Positions 46,541 to 58,369 of a stretch of DNA of 64,000 nucleotides are shown here, one piece after another (position 1 is the first letter of the stretch; the number at the start of each line of letters is the position of its first letter). Below the pieces are notes generated by a model that did not search any database, was not told where the DNA came from, and saw only the letters and a list, made by a program, of their open reading frames with translations. Location: contig CM067314.1 of the NCBI GenBank assembly GCA_034231615.1, positions 10,329,740-10,393,739 of the forward strand, given 5' to 3'. Origin of the DNA: Meghimatium bilineatum. Lineage: Eukaryota; Mollusca; Gastropoda; Stylommatophora; Philomycidae. A program made the translations under genes and the position numbers.

Positions 46541-47670
46541 TTTATTTATTTAAAATTTATGCACTACTTATGCACGATAGTGTCCATGAATGAAAGATAG
46601 CCTTAGGGTCGTTTTTGAATATTTGCAAAATATATATATTTTTTTTTTTAAATCGCTGTTTAATGAATTTTGTTTGTTTCATGGTGAATGATCATTGCTT
46701 CGAAGAGTAATCGAGACAAAATTGAGTCGGCCAGACCACTTTTTTTCTTGTGCACAATATGTTATAGAATATGTATATGCGCTGGGCATACAGCTGAGAA
46801 AATACTCACTGGAGATGTATATAGCTTTAACAATATATTTTGGACATCATCCTAAACGAAACAAAAAAGCTAAAATCAGTCTGCCGAAACAAAAACTAAA
46901 ACCTATAATATACTCGTATTGACAAATTTTAACTGACTTTCGCAATTGCAATGTCATTTAAGAAAACACTACATCGGAGGTTGTGGTACATCGAACAACA
47001 ATGATCACTATTGGGTTTTTTTTAACAATGGAATGATAAAACCAATATTAACGAAAGTCAATAATGAAGGGATAATATATCATAATAAGATGTGTGGATT
47101 ACGGATAAAATAGTACGTCTTGTCAGTAACGGGTTAGTTTGTTTCTTGGTTGGTTTGTTGGCTGGTTGGTTGGTTAGTTGGTTGGTGTGTTACTTAGTTA
47201 GATAGTCAATTAGTTGACTAGTGGGTTTGTTTGAATGTTCAATTGTTTGATTGTTTGGAAGGTGATTGTTTTGTTGGTTGATAAGTTGCTTGTTTAGATT
47301 GATATTTTGTTGGCTGGATGGTGTGTTATTTAGTTATACTGATAGCTATTTTGTTGGTTTGTGCGTTAATTATTTAGATGTATAGCTTGTTGATCGGATG
47401 ATTGATCTGTTAATTTAAATTGTTATTACATTACTCATGAGATTTATATCAATGTACACAAGCTTCGTCTAAAGATACTCAGCTGAGTGTATGATACAAA
47501 TAGTAAGATGATTGACAGTTCTGTTTCTATTGGCTGACAAGGAGCTGGTGAAACTATGGACAACGTTAATATCATAAACTCTTTTAGAGAGATTGATTGC
47601 TGGAATAAATTATTGACTCGTTATTTTATTGTATTTGATGACATGTAAAGATATTTATTGTCTTAATCCA
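46540..47670. other. Intron 7 sequence, mostly unassigned
   Basis: AT-rich. From about 47135 to 47385 there is a degenerate GGTTGGTT/TTGGTTAGTTGG-type repeat. No domain or splice signal before the exon at 47674. Confidence 0.45.
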
Positions 47671-47673
47671 CAG

Positions 47674-47900
47674 CACAAATATGCAAAAATAAAACCAAAG
47701 TAGATTTGGTCATACTACTAGACGGTTCGAACAGCATCAATCAAATTGGATGGGAGAGAGCGACAAACTTTACATGTAACCTAGTCCGGAAATTAAACAT
47801 TGGAGAAGACGGCGTGTTGGTTACAATAGTCGAGTTCAGCACTGATGTTCAAATTGTATTTAATTTTGCTGCCCGTCTAACAGCAGATCAGATTTGTCAG
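47674..47900 (+). CDS. VWA domain 2, first exon
   Basis: A 227-base exon, phase 1 to phase 0; acceptor CTTAATCCACAG, donor GTAATT. Encodes QICKNKTKVD, strand LVILLDGSNSINQ with the DxSxS metal site (D-G-S-N-S), helix IGWERATNFTCNLVRKLN, strand VLVTIVEFSTDVQ and LTADQICQ. Same length and phases as 34908-35134. The true exon begins before the first in-frame ATG-like codon, so an open-frame view loses its first residues. Confidence 0.93.
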
Positions 47901-48111
47901 GTAATTTACATTGTTCGTTACAGCTTCGTAGATACTTCTTATATAAGCAGGGTGTGGGTGGGTCGAATAAAACGTTCATTTACGACATATTCTTATTTCC
48001 TAAAGCTGGCAATGGGAGTTTTAACATTCCACTCCCCCCTACGTTATCCTTATCTACGGTATTGATTAGTTGTGTTTGTACTAATGCACTCTTTTTTTTC
48101 TTTATTCAGTG

Positions 48112-48505
48112 AATCATAACATATCAGATAACATATCAGATAACATATCATAACATACCAGATACCATATCATAACATATCAGATAACATATCAGATAAC
48201 ATATCAGATAACATATCAGATAACTTATCATAACATACCAGATAACATATCATAACATATCAGATAACATATCAGATAACATATCAGATAACATATCAGA
48301 TAACTTATCATAACATATCAGATAACATATCATAACATATCAGATAACATATCATAACATATCAGATAACATATCAGATAACATATCAGATAACATATCA
48401 GATAACTTATCATAACCTATCAGATAACATATCATAACATATCATAACATATCAGATAACATATCAGATAACATATCATAACATATCAGATAACATATCA
48501 CTACC
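48112..48505. repeat. 10/12-bp mixed minisatellite
   Basis: ATAACATATCAG (12) and ATAACATATC (10) units interspersed; about 35 units. Begins about 210 bases after the exon-8 donor. Confidence 0.93.
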
Positions 48506-48594
48506 CGTCATAAGACCAGAGAATATAAGTTGGCAAAACGGCCTACCATACCAACAGCAAAATCTCTAGTAAATAACATGCATGCATATATCTA

Positions 48595-49105
48595 ATCATA
48601 TCTAAACGAATCCAATCCAATCTAATCTAATCAAAACTAATCTAATCTAATATAATATAATCAAAACTAATCTAATCTAATCTAGTCAAAACTAATCTAA
48701 TCATATTTGAATTAATTGAATCTAAACTAATCTAAATAAATCTAATCTAATAAAAAACTAATCTAATATAATCAAACTAATGTAAAATAATCTTATCTAA
48801 TCTAATCTAATTTAATTTAATCGAATCTAATCTTAACTAATATAATCTAATCCAATCAAATCTAATATAATATAATCAAAACTAATGTAAAATAATCTAA
48901 TCTAATCAAAACTAATCAAAACTAATATAAACTAATCTAATCTAAACTAAACTAATCTAAACTAATTTAATTTAATCTAATCTATTCTATTCTAATCTAA
49001 AATATCCTACATTAATCTAGTATAATATAATCTAAAGTAATCTAAATTAATCTATTTTAATCTAATATAATCTAACTTAATCTATATATCTATCTATCTA
49101 TCTAT
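48595..49105. repeat. Degenerate TCTAA-type pentanucleotide tract
   Basis: Loose repeats of TAATC/TCTAA words over about 490 bases, ending in a short (TATC)n. Confidence 0.9.
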
Positions 49106-49109
49106 CTAC

Positions 49110-49440
49110 GTTTCTTTAGCGCCGAGTACGCTTCTAGGGCAGAAACCATCCAGAGTCTGAACGAAGTGATGCTTTTGTGTGTAATTCTTTTATGTTATTG
49201 AGACTCAGTCATTCCTTCTTTGATAGTTGTTCTGAGAAGACTTTCTCTTGGTCTGACTCTTGTTATTGTATTTGTTTTGTCATCTGGTACCACCGTTAAT
49301 GCTTGTAGTGGCAGTCTGTTTTCATTCATTCTAAGTGCATGCCCACAATATGCCCATCGCTTTTTTTCTCACTGTTTTAGAAACATATGGTTGTTTAGTG
49401 TCTTCTACTCGTGGTTGGCTTGACTTGAATTCTTCCCAAT
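49110..49440 (-). mobile_element. LINE C-terminus, antisense
   Basis: Minus strand reads KKRWAYCGHALRMNENRLPL, VRPRESLLRTTIKE and a short tail. Matches the WxGHxLRM pattern; family relation to 16600 is likely. Confidence 0.7.
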
Positions 49441-49790
49441 AATTTATATATATAATTTTCATTAATACATTTATTTTCACGTGACTTTATTTTTGTCTTC
49501 AATGATTTTGTTATTTTCCAACTTTCTCGGGTACATGTTAATAAGGAAATTACGATAGTCGTAGTTTACTATATTTACTTATTGTCTTTAAATTCCAGAT
49601 GTGTGTTAGGTGGTTGAACGCCCGTTATTACAAAGAAATTCTGGTATAATCTCTTTTGCTGCATCGCCCATTTTTGTTATTTTGCTGCCTAATTAGGAAC
49701 CGTTACAACAATTATGACAGTACATCGGTGAACTGCGCCAAGGATTTCACATAGCCACCCACCACATTGCATCATCCCCTATTATAAAAT

Positions 49791-50905
49791 ATGCCCCTAG
49801 TAGATAATATGCCCATAGTAGATAACATGCCCCTAGTATATAGCATGCCCATAGATTATATGCCCCTAGTAGATAACATACCACTAGTAGATAACATACC
49901 ACTAGTAGATAACATACCACAAGTAGATAACATGCCACTAGCAGATAACATACCCCTAGTAGATAACATACCCCTAGAAGATAACATACCACTAGTAGAT
50001 AATATACCACAAGTAGATAACATGCCACTAGCAGATAACATACCCCTAGTAGATAACATACCACAAGTAGATAACATACCAATAGTAGATAACATACCCC
50101 TAGAAGATAACATACCACTAGTAGATAACATACCACAAGTAGATAACATGCCACTAGTAGATAACATACCACTAGTAGATAACATACCACAAGTAGATAA
50201 CATGCCACAAGTAGATAACATACCACAAGTAGATAACATGCCACTAGTAGATAACATACCCCTAGTAGATAACATACCCCTAGAAGATAACATACCACTA
50301 GTAGATAACATACCACAAGTAGATAACATGCCACTAGCAGATAGCATACCCCTAGTAGATAACATGCCACTAGTAGATAACATACCAATAGTAGATAACA
50401 TACCCCTAGAAGATAACATACCACTAGTAGATAACATACCACTAGCAGATAACATACCACTAGCAGATAACATACCCTAGAAGATAACATACCACTAGTA
50501 GATAACATACCACTAGCAGATAACATACCACTAGCAGATAACATACCACTAGCAGATAACATACCACTAGTAGATAACATACCACTAGTAGATAACATAC
50601 CACTAGTAGATAACATACCACTAGTAGATAACATGCCACAAGTAGATAACATACCACTAGTAGATAACATGCCACAAGTAGATAACATACCAATAGTAGA
50701 TAACATACCCCTAGAAGATAACATACCACTAGCAGATAACATGCCACTAGCAGATAACATACCCCTAGAAGATAACATACCAATAGTAGATAACATACCC
50801 CTAGAAGATATCATACCACTAGTAGATAACATGCCACTAGCAGATAACATACCAATAGTAGATAACATACCACTAGCAGATAACATACCACTAGCAGATA
50901 CCATA
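49791..50905. repeat. 18-bp minisatellite, about 62 copies, with higher-order pattern
   Basis: Unit CCACTAGTAGATAACATA with recurrent variants (CCACAAGTAG.., CCCCTAGAAG.., CCACTAGCAG.., CCAATAGTAG..). Variants follow one another in a repeated five-unit order over parts of the array. Both strands stay open (up to 385 codons), without coding meaning. One-base and short-unit irregularities occur near 49848 and 50475. Confidence 0.96.
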
Positions 50906-50999
50906 CCCCAGCATCACGATTTTCCTTATCCCAACATTTTCTTATGCTCTCTTTGTATGAAGTTAAAACTTTCTCGGGCTAGGTATGACACACAGTTTT

Positions 51000-51780
51000 G
51001 CAGAAATGTCTAATTTACTTATTGCAAAAGCTCTATTGTTCGCAATAGCAGGGAATACAATTTTTTTTTAAATAATTAAAAGAACTCATTAATTGTATAG
51101 CACAGCAATTTTTCTTATAATCACAGCACAAAACTTCACGTAGTAGCCAATAAGAATATATTGATTATTTCAAAAAAAAATGGTAATAGTTTTGTAGCAT
51201 ATTGTCACTTTAATTAAACAGGACCGTAGATATGTTTACCTTAAGTGTCGAGTGTGGTTTACCTAAAGAAAAACGGCCAACGCTCTTTTCCGTGTGTACA
51301 TTTTTTGTCTCTGTTTCATTAACAATTTGATGAAATTTTGTTTCACAAATCATGTATGCGAGTGTGGGATTTAGCAACCTTGTAGCTAAGTAAGTTCCTA
51401 GTGTACAATGATAGGATCTGATTGTCTAAGGGAGTCGTTTGAACATCCCAAAATCCACCCCTTATCTACGAGTCATACGCTATTAGATTTTGAGGCATAT
51501 ACTTTCCAGCCTGTCCGCTGATATAATACACACTTGTAATTTTCAAGAGTTTGTTGAATTTTATTTTGGGAATCCTTTGTTTACATTGACCCTTGTTATA
51601 TTTTTTAAAAATATATCTCTTTTGAATTTCGACCTGTATAATAATAGGCAATCTTCAATATATTTCAATTCAAACTAGATATTTTAACAAGTAACATTTA
51701 GTACCAAATAATTTAACACAAGTAACAAGTAACATTTCTCAGTTCAATATAAATCTGTGTTACATTTAATGCAAATATAT
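51000..51780. other. Intron 8 sequence, unassigned
   Basis: AT-rich with several A and T runs; no repeat unit or domain recognised. Confidence 0.4.
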
Positions 51781-52350
51781 CTAACTGCAAATTAATTCTT
51801 TCTTACAGGTAATATTAAATATGTCTTACTTCAACCAAGATCTTCATTACATGTAACTATAATTTGTCTCACCCCAACCTAAATGATTACATTACATGTA
51901 ATCTTCAATATGTCTGACTATAAACTAGATCTTCATTACATATAATATACAATATGTGTCACTACAAACTAGATATTAATTACATGTACTCTTCAATGTG
52001 GCTATCTCCAAACCAGATCTATATAACAGGTAACTTTCAATATGCCTTACTCCAAATTAGATCTTTATGACTAATAACCTTCAAAGTATCTCACTCAGAA
52101 ATAGATCGTTGTGACTAGTAGCTTTCAATATGTCTCACTCCAAACTAACAGGTAACTTTCAATATGTCTTACTCCAAATTAGATCTTTATGACTAATAAC
52201 CTTCAAAGTATCTCACTCAGAAATAGATCGTTGTGACTAGTAGCTTTCAATATGTCTCACTCCAAACTAGATCGTTGTGACTAGTAACCTTCAATGTGTC
52301 TTACTCCAAACAAGATCTTTGTGACTAGTAAACTTAAGTGTATCTCAATT
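51780..52350. repeat. Degenerate minisatellite of about 45-60 bp ending at an exon
   Basis: Units contain CTTTCAATATGTCTCACTCC and AAACTAGATC, with a larger duplicated block (52015-52140 and 52150-52265). The array reaches to within about 20 bases of the acceptor of the exon at 52371. Confidence 0.8.
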
Positions 52351-52370
52351 CAAGCTTGTCTTTGTTACAG

Positions 52371-52542
52371 AAACTCTACTATTTGAAACATCTGCAGCAG
52401 AATACAAACACAGCAGGTGCATATGAGGTGATTATAACTCAGGGTGTGTATACATCAGCAAAAGGTGCTAGGGAAGGTAATCCTGATGTAACGAGAATAG
52501 TAATTATTGTAACAGATGGTCGACCTGACAATGAAGCTAAAG
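52371..52542 (+). CDS. VWA domain 2, second exon
   Basis: A 172-base exon, phase 0 to phase 1; acceptor CTTTGTTACAG, donor GTAAAC. Encodes YYLKHLQQNTNTAGAYEV with the MIDAS threonine, SAKGAREGNPDV, and strand TRIVIIVTDGRPDNEAK, the classic VWA TDG motif providing the metal-binding aspartate. Three codons longer than the VWA 1 counterpart. It sits between two minisatellites, each starting or ending about 20 bases from a splice site. Confidence 0.93.
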
Positions 52543-52559
52543 GTAAACTGTTTGCGTCA

Positions 52560-53130
52560 TTGATGTTTGAATATTATTGATTTTGACTATGATTTATGTA
52601 TGACTATTATTGATGTTTCAGTATTATTGATTCTACATATTTACACTAAAATAATATTAATGCTTGAATATTATTGATGTTAGATTATTATTGATGCTTG
52701 AGTATTATTGATGAAAGAATATTATTGATGTTAGAATATTATTGATGTTAGAATATTATTGATGCTTGAATATTATTGATGGTTGAGTATTATTGATGCT
52801 TGAATATTATTGATGGTTGAATATTATTGATGTTAGATTATTATTGATGAAAGAATATTATTGATGTTAGATTATTATTGATGCTAGAATATTATTGTTG
52901 TTAGATTATTATTGATGAAAGAATATTATTGATGCTTGAATATTATTGATGGTTGAATATTATTGATGGTTGAGTATTATTGATGTTAGATTATTATTGA
53001 TGAAAGAATATTATTGTTGTTAGATTATTATTGATGCTAGAATATTATTGTTGTTAGATTATTATTGATGAAAGAATATTATTGATGCTTGAATATTATT
53101 GATGCTTGAATATTATTGATGGTTGAGTTT
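52560..53130. repeat. 17/18-bp minisatellite, about 33 copies
   Basis: Unit GAATATTATTGATGCTT and variants (GTT, AAA, TTA endings). Begins about 20 bases after the donor of the exon at 52371. Similar scattered units continue to about 53770. Confidence 0.92.
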
Positions 53131-53147
53131 TTAGTGATGTTAGAATA

Positions 53148-53272
53148 GTAAAGTAAAGTAAAGTAACCCATGTCATTTATTAATGCCGTAGGGGTGTGAG
53201 ATGTTAGCGATCTCACATTTCAGAGGCTTTACAAATGAGGACGGTAGCCACCTCCTCTCCCTCGCAATTAGA
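53148..53272 (-). mobile_element. SINE family 1, antisense, 3' part
   Basis: Reverse complement of the family end: ATTAATGCCGTAGGGGTG, the GTGAGAT/ATCTCAC stem at 53196-53216, TTCAGAGGC and CTCTCCCTCGC. It is inserted in the 17-bp array, which resumes beyond it. Confidence 0.85.
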
Positions 53273-53384
53273 ATATTATTAATGTCTGAATACGATGCTA
53301 GAATACTAATGATGTTGGAATATTATTGATGCTAGTGTTATTTGTGTTGTGAATACTACTAAAGTTTGAATATTACTCCGCCAA

Positions 53385-53535
53385 GGACGGCTATGTCTGG
53401 TAATTGGCGCAAAAAATTCGACAACATAAAACATTTATATTTTTTTGCACTACATACTGCTAGAAATCTAGTAGGCCATTGGCCTGCGAGAGTTCGACCT
53501 TGAGTTTCAGAATGAACACTGAAGAAGAAGAATAT
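53385..53535 (+). mobile_element. GAA-tailed SINE-like element
   Basis: TGGCGCAAAAAATTCGACAAC, the palindrome AGGCCATTGGCCT at 53473-53485, GTTTCAGAATGAACACTGAA and (GAA)n. Confidence 0.75.
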
Positions 53536-53539
53536 TCCT

Positions 53540-54370
53540 GTTACTGGAATATTAGTAATGGTTCAATATTATTGATATTTGAATAGTATTCATCTTTGAC
53601 TATCATTGATATTTGAGTATTACTGATTACTGAATATTATTCATGTTGAACTTGTTTAATATTGAAATAACAGTGTTTTTGTGAATCGTATTGGTGTTAG
53701 AATAGTTTTTGATGTTGAATATTATTGATATTTTGAATATTATTGATGCTTCATTATTATTATCTTCATGGTATTTCGATTGTCATAGCAGTAATATTAT
53801 GTACATATACTTTATTATGTTATTGTTCTCTAAAATTCTGCAAATCAATTAATCAGCCATTGTCATGGACACAATTATTTCTGTAAACATCATTGGATGC
53901 GAAGTATAGATCACATATTAAGAATTGGGATGTGACTTTTTATTCACAAACGCCTAGAAAATATCCCCATTCATGAACTATTCAGGACATAAAGTCAGAG
54001 ATAAGGAAAGCTATCACACTGATCAACTGTTCAGAACATAAAGTTAGATAACTAAAGACCAATGAATCGTCAGATAACGTTGAAATCGATGTAGCGAGAA
54101 AATGAAATAGTTGGGAGTGGTTATTTTTGGGGTTTTTTTTTGGACACGAGTGAGAGTCAAAGATCATCGTCAGAACACCATTTTAAAGGCAGGTAATGGT
54201 TGGTTTGTAGAGATGCACATTAAACCTTATACTAACTGCTATCGTTGTCGCTATTTTGTTGTTGTTATACAAGGATATGGTTGTTTCGGTGATATAGTAT
54301 GAGACGCGGCCAGAAGATTTGATAAGATCTAGAACGAGACGATGAATATCATAGTTCGATGCATAAGAGG
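53540..54370. other. Intron 9 sequence, unassigned
   Basis: Scattered GAATATTATTGAT words to about 53770, then plain AT-rich sequence without recognised features. Confidence 0.4.
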
Positions 54371-54374
54371 CACG

Positions 54375-54462
54375 TTGGGACATGTCATGTGAATATTTCT
54401 CAATTGGGACATGTCATGTGGATATTTCTCAATTGGGACGTGTCATGTGGATATTTCTACAT
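54375..54462. repeat. 29-bp minisatellite, 3 copies
   Basis: Unit GGGACATGTCATGTGGATAT then TTCTCAATT; contains the palindrome ACATGT. Confidence 0.88.
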
Positions 54463-54529
54463 TGATAAACTACGGATAACATAATACAGTTTTTCATAGC
54501 ATGAGACAACCTCAAAATAACAGCTCATA

Positions 54530-54825
54530 AATATTGCCCACTACTGTATAAATATTATCCACTACTGTATAAATATTACCCACTACTGTATAAATATTAC
54601 TCACTACTGTATAAATAATACGTATTACCCACAATTGTATACATATTATCCACAGCTGAATATTTATTATCTACAGCTGTATAAATATTACCCACAGCTG
54701 TATACATATTACATATTACCCACAATTGTATACATATTATCCACAGCTGTATATTTATTATCCACAGCTGTATAAATATTACCCACAGCTGTATAAATAT
54801 TACCCACAGCTGTATAAAATCTAGA
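54530..54825. repeat. 21-bp minisatellite, about 14 copies
   Basis: Unit CCCACAGCTGTATAAATATTA, with a CCCACTACTG variant at the left end and some shorter units. Each has a CAGCTG palindrome. Confidence 0.88.
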
Positions 54826-54959
54826 CAGTTAAAATAGTAGACTAACGAAAGGAATGTAAAGATTGGGAACATCATACAAAGTGTGTGTTTGTTATAAGAT
54901 ATGATACACCTGGTACGTTGATTTTATCACCGTTGTGTTTATGTTCTAGTTTGTACATG

Positions 54960-55820
54960 TTTCCAGACTACCAGAAGATAGTGACCCTGAAAAAGCATTG
55001 CAGTTCAGACAAGATTGGTACACAACGAGAGGGTTATGTATTATACGATATAAGGGTTACAGAGATAAAAGAGCCGACTGAAACAAACAATATGTGAAGC
55101 ACACAAATAGGCCATCACTACAGAACTATTCTACTACCGACGCTGCAAGGCATATCCGGGCATAAAACCAAAAGTAAAAAGGTACCTGGTGCGGAATGTA
55201 TTAGCTTTGTAATATATCCGCAGATTGCCAGAATTTTGAGTAATAGTAACTTCCAACAGACAATGCAAGGACTGGTGCCCTAATATTGTAGTGTTTTGGG
55301 GGTATGCATTGATCAGTGAGAGCACTAGGGAAGACGGTACGATTATAGAGAGGGATTGTGTAGCTCTTCGACATGCGTATAGTCATGGGCTCGGTGTCTA
55401 GGGAAGACTACCAAAGAAGGAAATGACATTTTCTGTGGCTACAAGCAACATGACTATGGGGGTTATGGCAGTGACCAATGCCTAAAACTGAATGATGAGT
55501 ACACAGATGGTGCCTCATGTCTACATTATCAGTTACTCAATGAGTATAATCAGCCATGTATTCGTTAGCTGCGTTCATGAAAAGTGGTTTGAGGCGTGTA
55601 TAATCAGCCATGTATTCGTTAGCTGCGTTCATGAAAAGTGGTTTGAGGCGTGTATAATCAAACATGTATTCGTTAGCTGCGTTCATAAAAAGTGGTTTGA
55701 GGCGTGTATAATCAGCCATGTATTCGTTAGCTGCGTTCATGAAAAGTGGTTTGAGGCGTGTATAATCAAACATGTATTCGTTAGCTGCGTTCATAAAAAG
55801 TGGTTTGAGGCGTGACGAAT
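54960..55820 (+). mobile_element. Decayed RNase H LINE with internal 54-bp array
   Basis: Weak match before 55400, then VATSNMTMGVMAVTNA (intact copy: TTSSMTMETMAVTKA), VYIISYSMSIISHV (FCILSDSMSMIKKV) and CVHEKWFEA (LVREQWIEA). The last two segments have become a tandem repeat. Confidence 0.7.
55545..55815. repeat. 54-bp minisatellite, 5 copies, derived from RNase H codons
   Basis: Unit GTATAATCAGCCATGTATTC, GTTAGCTGCGTTCATGAAAA, GTGGTTTGAGGCGT. Encodes an in-frame 18-residue repeat (CIISHVFVSCVHEKWFEA) that corresponds to part of the surrounding RNase H domain. Two alternating variants (CAGCC and CAAAC). Confidence 0.93.
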
Positions 55821-56175
55821 CGCTAATATAATACCTGGGTTGGCGGGTATGAAACCTTCCGACTCTATTTCAAAGAAAATAGTGGCAAATGAAAATACAG
55901 TTTATTTGGCCACTCGAATCTTACTTGTCTAAAACATTTGCTTACAGGGAGGTCATCTTGAAGACATTTGATTATGTTATGGTAATGATAACAAATTAAT
56001 CTCACCTAATACAAAAGTGTATTTAAACGTCCATGGCTTATGCCTCGGGCAACGCGCTGTAGTGTATACAAGTTCCAGCCACAATCACACGAAATATATC
56101 TGATTTAACAATTATTTTGTATTTATAATTTTCTGACTGGGAAGACGATAATGTTAATGAGATTATATTTTTCAG

Positions 56176-56355
56176 CGGTGGAAGCTAGCAATAAGGTCAA
56201 GGCTTTACCTGCGAAGTCAATTGTGGTAGGAGTTGGCTCTACTATTGAGTCTGTGCTACAGGAATTAGCATCTGCGTCCAAGGACGTCTTCAGCGTGCAT
56301 AACTATAACGACATCAGCAGTATCATGGGAATACTAGTTGAAACCATCTGTCATT
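56176..56355 (+). CDS. VWA domain 2, third exon
   Basis: A 180-base exon, phase 1 at both ends; acceptor ATATTTTTCAG, donor GTAAGA. Encodes VEASNKVKALPAK, strand SIVVGVGSTIESVLQ, ELASASKDVFSVHNYNDI and closes with VETICH. Same size and phases as the third exons of VWA 1 and of the upstream gene (3868-4047); the VFS..NYNDI part is closer to the upstream exon (VFSAKSYGDI) than to VWA 1. Confidence 0.93.
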
Positions 56356-56464
56356 GTAAGAATAACCTTGTATTTTTTATTTAACATTGTATGTGTGTAT
56401 GTGACGTATCATTTACAGAGCGTTATCATCACTGCTATTCTGTAAACTCCTCAGTTATGTTATG

Positions 56465-56770
56465 GCTGTTCAACCTCTTCCATTGTTATGTTCAGAACGT
56501 CTTCAATATCCTGTGTCCATTATAGTCTTGGACTGCCTCTTGTTCTCTTACCTGGAACTTTTCTCTCTATATGTAATTATTCTAGACCAGTATGTATTTT
56601 ATTTATGTGTCTATTTGTTTGCTTGGGATTTCTAAAAATAGTTTTGAGAAGCCAGTCTCCTTTTTGTTCAGGTCATTGCGAACGTCTGTGTTGTTTTCTT
56701 TTTCTGTCCTTGATATTTTGAGGTCCTTTCTATAACATTTGATTTCGAACGCTGATATTTTCTTTTCTGC
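56465..56770 (-). mobile_element. LINE fragment, antisense
   Basis: Minus strand reads AEKKISAFEIKCYRKDLKIS and RNDLNKKETGF, a segment usually just before the WFGH block. It lies head to head with the next fragment. Confidence 0.7.
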
Positions 56771-56774
56771 ACCA

Positions 56775-57075
56775 CTAGCTAAACATTTTGCCCACTGAAA
56801 TACTACAATGGAAAACTAGCATGGTTCGGACATGTATGCAGGCACGATTCCTTGTCAAAAACAATACTGCAGGGAACTGTCGAGGGTGGAAGAAGCAGAG
56901 GAGGACAAATAAAGACATGGACAGACAACATCAAGGAATGGACAGGGCTAGATATTTCAACACTCATCCGCATCGCTGAAGATAGAATTCGCTGGAGGAC
57001 TCTGTGTGCTGAAGCATCCAATGTGGTACCCCTACGACCCTGAAGGGTTATGGGTTTATTGATTGATTGATTGCT
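56775..57075 (+). mobile_element. LINE C-terminus and 3' end
   Basis: Reads WFGH-type start (AWFGHVCRHDSL after a frameshift), KTILQGTVEGGRSRGGQIKT, WTDNIKEWTGLDISTL and RIRWRTLCAEASNVVPLRP, then the tail GACCCTGAAGGGTTATGGG and (TTGA)n. Same family as 44525-44780. Confidence 0.85.
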
Positions 57076-57079
57076 TTTC

Positions 57080-57520
57080 TTTTCTTATCCTTGATGTCAT
57101 TTTCGGCGTCGTACAACGAAATGTTACCACTGAATACCCATAGCTTTATAGCTCTTTGTAACTTTGCTGTTCTTTGTTTTTTTCCCGTTACCATAGATTT
57201 TTCATCCTTGATTTGCTAGTCTCTTGTTCATCTCTACTAATAAATCTCCTACTGTGTTCATGGGCGATCGAATATATTCCTAATTGCTGCCTTGTTCAAG
57301 TTGGTCTTTGTCAATGACTATTCTAGATGGTGCTCATTTCTGATAATATGCAATGTTTTTGTTTTTGGTTTGCATCGAGGATGTTGCTTTCCTGACACAA
57401 TCTTGGAATTACAAATTACATTACATTGAAATATATACATTTAATTATATATATTAAATTATACACATTACATTTCATCATATACATTACATTAACTGCT
57501 CTAAATACAATTGAACATAT
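57080..57520. other. Intron 10 sequence, unassigned
   Basis: Nothing that I can identify; AT-rich, with ATATACATTACATT-type words near 57430-57490. Confidence 0.4.
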
Positions 57521-57530
57521 TCTTTTTCAG

Positions 57531-57545
57531 ATGAACCGGTTCCAG
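57531..57545 (+). CDS. 15-base microexon of the VWA gene
   Basis: Acceptor CATATTCTTTTTCAG with a long pyrimidine tract, donor GTAATG, phase 1 at both ends. It encodes EPVP after the junction tyrosine, giving a short Pro-containing spacer. Support is only splice sites and phase. If it is skipped the frame is unchanged, so it could be alternatively spliced. Confidence 0.45.
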
Positions 57546-57774
57546 GTAATGATACGTATTTTAGTTAACGATAAACGTTTTCTATATAACAATATTTATA
57601 TATACACCAATCCATCCACAACACCATAACCATTCAGGGTTTGTAAGGATTATGGGATTTAACACGGCCACATTCCACTCATCAACATTGTAGACATTTC
57701 AAATTTAAATCATCAATATTGAACTCATCCACATTGCAATCATCAGCATTTAAATCATCAACATTGGTCTTATC

Positions 57775-58250
57775 AACATTGGAATCATCAATAATTGAAT
57801 AATATGTCACACTTACCCTCATTGAATCATCAATAATTGAATAATATGTCACACTTACCCTCATTGAATCATCAATAATTGAATAATATGTCACACTTAC
57901 CCTCATTGGAATCATCAATAATTGAATAATATGTCACACTTACCCTCATTGAATCATCAATAATTGAATAATATGTCACACTTACCCTCATTGGAATCAT
58001 CAATAATTGAATAATATGTCACACTTACCCTCATTGAATCATCAATAATTGAATAATATGTCACACTTACCCTCATTGGAATCATCAATAATTGAATAAT
58101 ATGTCACACTTACCCTCATTGAATCATCAATAATTGAATAATATGTCACACTTACCCTCATTGAATCATCAATAATTGAATAATATGTCACACTTACCCT
58201 CATTGAATCATCAATAATTGAATAATATGTCACACTTACCCTCATTGAAT
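57775..58250. repeat. 42/43-bp minisatellite, about 11 copies
   Basis: Unit TGAATCATCAATAATTGAAT, AATATGTCACACTTACCCTC, AT; units with TTGG in place of TTG are 43 long, which shifts the frame between copies. Confidence 0.95.
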
Positions 58251-58369
58251 CCCGGTCACAATTTCTAACATCCCATGTTTCACATGTTTTTCACTCGAGT
58301 TGACATGTTCCTGCTGCAAGAGATATCCAGTGGGAGTTTGAGAATGAGCGATGAAGAAAACATGTTTTT

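Noticed and set aside
49747..50904. Open frame of 385 codons on the minus strand, the longest in the window
   Set aside because: Entirely made by the 18-bp minisatellite; both strands are open and no domain or splice context exists.
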